A stretch of DNA of 7,674 nucleotides. Source: Lachnospiraceae bacterium. GTDB lineage: Bacteria > Bacillota > Clostridia > Lachnospirales > Lachnospiraceae. This document shows positions 6,160 through 7,674 of this stretch, piece by piece. The DNA lies in contig JAJPZP010000098.1 of assembly GCA_021204285.1 (NCBI GenBank), forward strand, positions 1 through 7,674, given 5' to 3'. Position 1 is the stretch's first letter. Every line of letters begins with the position of its first letter. The notes below the pieces were generated by a model that worked only from the letters and a program-made list of their open reading frames with translations, did not search any database and was not told where the DNA came from. A program made the position numbers and the translations under genes.

Positions 6160-7617
6160 ATGTATAACGAAGAAAATGATAATGAAAACGGGAAGGAAAC
6201 CGAATTCAGAGAGGCAATGCCGGAGACGGCTCCGGTTATGGAGCCGCAGCCTTCGAACGCAGAGGAATCTGCCGGGCAGAAGGTGCCGCCAGTTAAGAAT
6301 GCTTCGAAAAAACAGGACAGAAAATCCGGCAAGGCCGGATGCGCAGTCGCACTCGTACTCTGCTGCGCGCTTGGCGGCGGCGCAGCTGGTGCAGGCGGCG
6401 CGTATCTGATGACAAATACGTCGGCGTCCACCACAGCCGGTACTTCCACAGTATTGCAGAGCGAGCGGGTGACGACCGAACTCACAACAGAGACGATAGA
6501 TACCAGCACCGAGATGACCGCTGCGGAAGTCTACGCCGCGAATGTGAATTCCATTGTCGGCATCACAACCACGATCACAACGAACTATTTCGGCTTTGAG
6601 ACCACATCGGCAGCCTCAGGCTCCGGCATCGTCTACACCTCGGACGGCTACATCCTGACGAACTATCACGTCATCGAGGATTCGAGCAGCATCACCGTCA
6701 CCACCTACGACGGAAGCGTCTACGACGCCGAACTGATCGGCTACGATGAGAGCAACGACATTGCCGTGCTGAAGGTAGACGCCACAGACCTGTCCGCCGC
6801 GGTCTTCGGGGACAGCGACACACTGAATGTCGGCGATCAGGTCGTCGCGATCGGCAATCCGCTCGGCGAGCTGACCTTCTCCCTGACAAGCGGCGTCGTC
6901 AGCGCGCTGGACCGCCAGGTCACACTCTCGACCTCCGTGACAATGAATCTGATCCAGACCGACTGCGCCATCAACTCTGGCAATTCCGGCGGCGCGCTGT
7001 TTAATATGTACGGGGAAGTGATCGGCATCACGAACGCGAAGTACTCCAGCAGCAGCTCAGGAACCTCCGTCGATAACATCGGCTTTGCGATTCCGATCAA
7101 CGAGGTGCAGAGCATCATCGAGAGCATCATCGAGGACGGCGTCGTCGCCAAGCCCTACATCGGCGTGACGGTCACCGATGTAGGCAGCGATCTACTGAGC
7201 TATGGCATGCCGGAAGGCGCGAGAGTCGTCTCCGTGACAGAGGACAGTCCTGCCGAGGAAGCCGGTCTGCAGGAAAATGATATCATCACACAGTTCGGGG
7301 ATACCGAGATCACAGGCAGCAGCGATCTGGTGGCGGCCGTCAAGGCAGCATCAACAGGGGAAACTTATACGATGAGCGTCTACCGCTCCGGTGAAACCAT
7401 CGAACTCACGGTCACGATCGGCGAACAGACCTCCTCCGCGCTGGCAAACGAGAGTACAGAGACGACAGCGGAGGAGAGCTCCTCTTCCGAGGAAAGTTCC
7501 TCTGAAGGCAACTCCGCCGAGGAAGAAAGCAGCCAGAATAACAGTCAGAGCAATGGGCAGGGAAACAGCCAGGGCAGCGGCCAGAGCAAAAACCCCTTCG
7601 GAAATTCCAGACAGTAA
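6160..7617 (+). CDS. htrA: HtrA/DegP-type membrane-anchored serine protease with one PDZ domain (485 aa)
   Basis: Envelope quality-control protease/chaperone of family S1C that degrades misfolded exported proteins outside the membrane. Residues 1-58 are a charged cytoplasmic N-terminus. About 60-84 is a Gly/Ala-rich membrane helix with three cysteines. About 85-120 is a Thr/Ser-rich linker. The trypsin-like domain is about 121-325 with catalytic His170 (TNYHVIE), Asp200 (SNDIAVLK) and Ser276 (INSGNSGGAL), all intact. The PDZ domain is about 331-421, with YIGV as the carboxylate-binding loop. A ~60-residue tail follows, first Ser/Glu-rich, then Asn/Gln/Gly/Ser-rich, ending PFGNSRQ; it may span or contact the cell wall. 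The start is fixed by AAAGGAG 7 nt upstream. It is divergent from the kinase operon and probably activator-controlled. No terminator follows; a putative group II intron end begins 5 nt past the stop. The protease-domain DNA is richer in G+C than the flanks. Confidence 0.97.
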   Translation: MYNEENDNENGKETEFREAMPETAPVMEPQPSNAEESAGQKVPPVKNASKKQDRKSGKAGCAVALVLCCALGGGAAGAGGAYLMTNTSASTTAGTSTVLQSERVTTELTTETIDTSTEMTAAEVYAANVNSIVGITTTITTNYFGFETTSAASGSGIVYTSDGYILTNYHVIEDSSSITVTTYDGSVYDAELIGYDESNDIAVLKVDATDLSAAVFGDSDTLNVGDQVVAIGNPLGELTFSLTSGVVSALDRQVTLSTSVTMNLIQTDCAINSGNSGGALFNMYGEVIGITNAKYSSSSSGTSVDNIGFAIPINEVQSIIESIIEDGVVAKPYIGVTVTDVGSDLLSYGMPEGARVVSVTEDSPAEEAGLQENDIITQFGDTEITGSSDLVAAVKAASTGETYTMSVYRSGETIELTVTIGEQTSSALANESTETTAEESSSSEESSSEGNSAEEESSQNNSQSNGQGNSQGSGQSKNPFGNSRQ

Positions 7618-7622
7618 AACCA

Positions 7623-7674
7623 ATCGAGTAGGAGGCGGTGATTAACCGCCGTCCTCTCACAGCACCGTGCGTAC
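7623..7674 (-). mobile_element. 3' end of a group II intron (domain VI and part of domain V), truncated by the window
   Basis: Read on the minus strand, the last bases have the form of a bacterial group II intron 3' end. The GUACGCACGGUGCU segment fits the 3' strand of domain V; its GUG would face a CGC triad with a central G-U wobble, as known for subgroup IIC. Domain VI follows: AGGA, an unpaired C, GGCGGT, a TAATC loop, ACCGCC and TCCT. Then comes an A exactly 7 nt from a CTCGAT end, the usual branch-point distance, with the AY-type terminus expected of these introns. The layout also matches group II intron ends I remember (GTGAGAGG..., CCTACTCGAT). Splice boundary placed between 7623 and 7622. 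Domains I-IV and any reverse transcriptase lie to the right, unseen. An ordinary hairpin after htrA is the alternative. Confidence 0.65.

Noticed and set aside
6156..6167. Three-codon leader peptide (ATG TAT GTA TAA) overlapping the htrA start
   Set aside because: Its ATG is only 3 nt from the ribosome site, too close for efficient use; most likely chance.
6084..6509. Minus-strand open frame of 141 codons with hydrophobic stretches
   Set aside because: Mirror of the htrA N-terminus; the hydrophobic look comes from the antisense of Thr/Ser/Ala codons, and it would also cover the htrA promoter.
7631..7655. Hairpin after htrA read as an intrinsic terminator
   Set aside because: No T-run follows on the plus strand (CTCTCAC follows). 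The bulged C, the A 7 nt from the CTCGAT end and the domain V-like neighbour fit group II intron domain VI better.
1..7674. CRISPR arrays, tRNA or rRNA genes, insertion-sequence ends
   Set aside because: No regularly spaced identical repeats, no cloverleaf or conserved rRNA stretches, and no terminal inverted repeats flanking any gene were seen.

Overview
The window looks like a chromosomal segment of a low-to-mid GC Gram-positive anaerobe, most likely a Lachnospiraceae-type member of the Clostridia. The reasons are strong AAAGGAGG-type ribosome binding sites, a membrane-anchored Ser/Thr kinase of the 'ML..G..L..(K/R)YRI' type, a secreted protein made of Firmicutes-style Ig-like repeats, and a membrane-tethered HtrA with a long hydrophilic tail. 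This taxonomic placement rests on family resemblance from memory, not on a search.

Layout from left to right. Positions 1-5818 hold a three-gene minus-strand operon, read right to left. It encodes a transmembrane Ser/Thr kinase (5818-4121), a 106-residue single-pass membrane protein (4124-3804), and a very large secreted protein of about ten Ig-like modules (3799 to beyond the left edge). This last gene is open in one frame for all 1266 codons visible here. The first two genes overlap as ATGA and the last two are 4 nt apart, so all three are probably translationally coupled. Positions 5819-6159 are a divergent control region. It holds a near-consensus sigma-A promoter (TTGACA, 17 nt, TAAAAT) for the kinase operon. 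It also holds a phased array of four 11-bp units next to a TACAAT -10 box for the rightward gene. Positions 6160-7617 encode a complete HtrA/DegP-type (S1C) serine protease with one PDZ domain. The last ~52 bases, beginning 5 nt after the htrA stop, look like the 3' end (domain VI, branch-point A and part of domain V) of a bacterial group II intron on the minus strand; the rest lies off the right edge.

How the genes may work together (inference): the kinase has a cytoplasmic catalytic domain, one membrane span and an external helical domain that could sense an envelope cue. The small membrane protein has a cytoplasmic tail with repeated Thr-containing motifs and is a candidate partner or substrate. 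The Ig-like protein is the probable surface-exposed output or ligand of the module. The divergent HtrA is an envelope quality-control protease, and its promoter architecture suggests control by a response regulator. The kinase / small membrane protein / Ig-repeat operon is the least ordinary part of the window.
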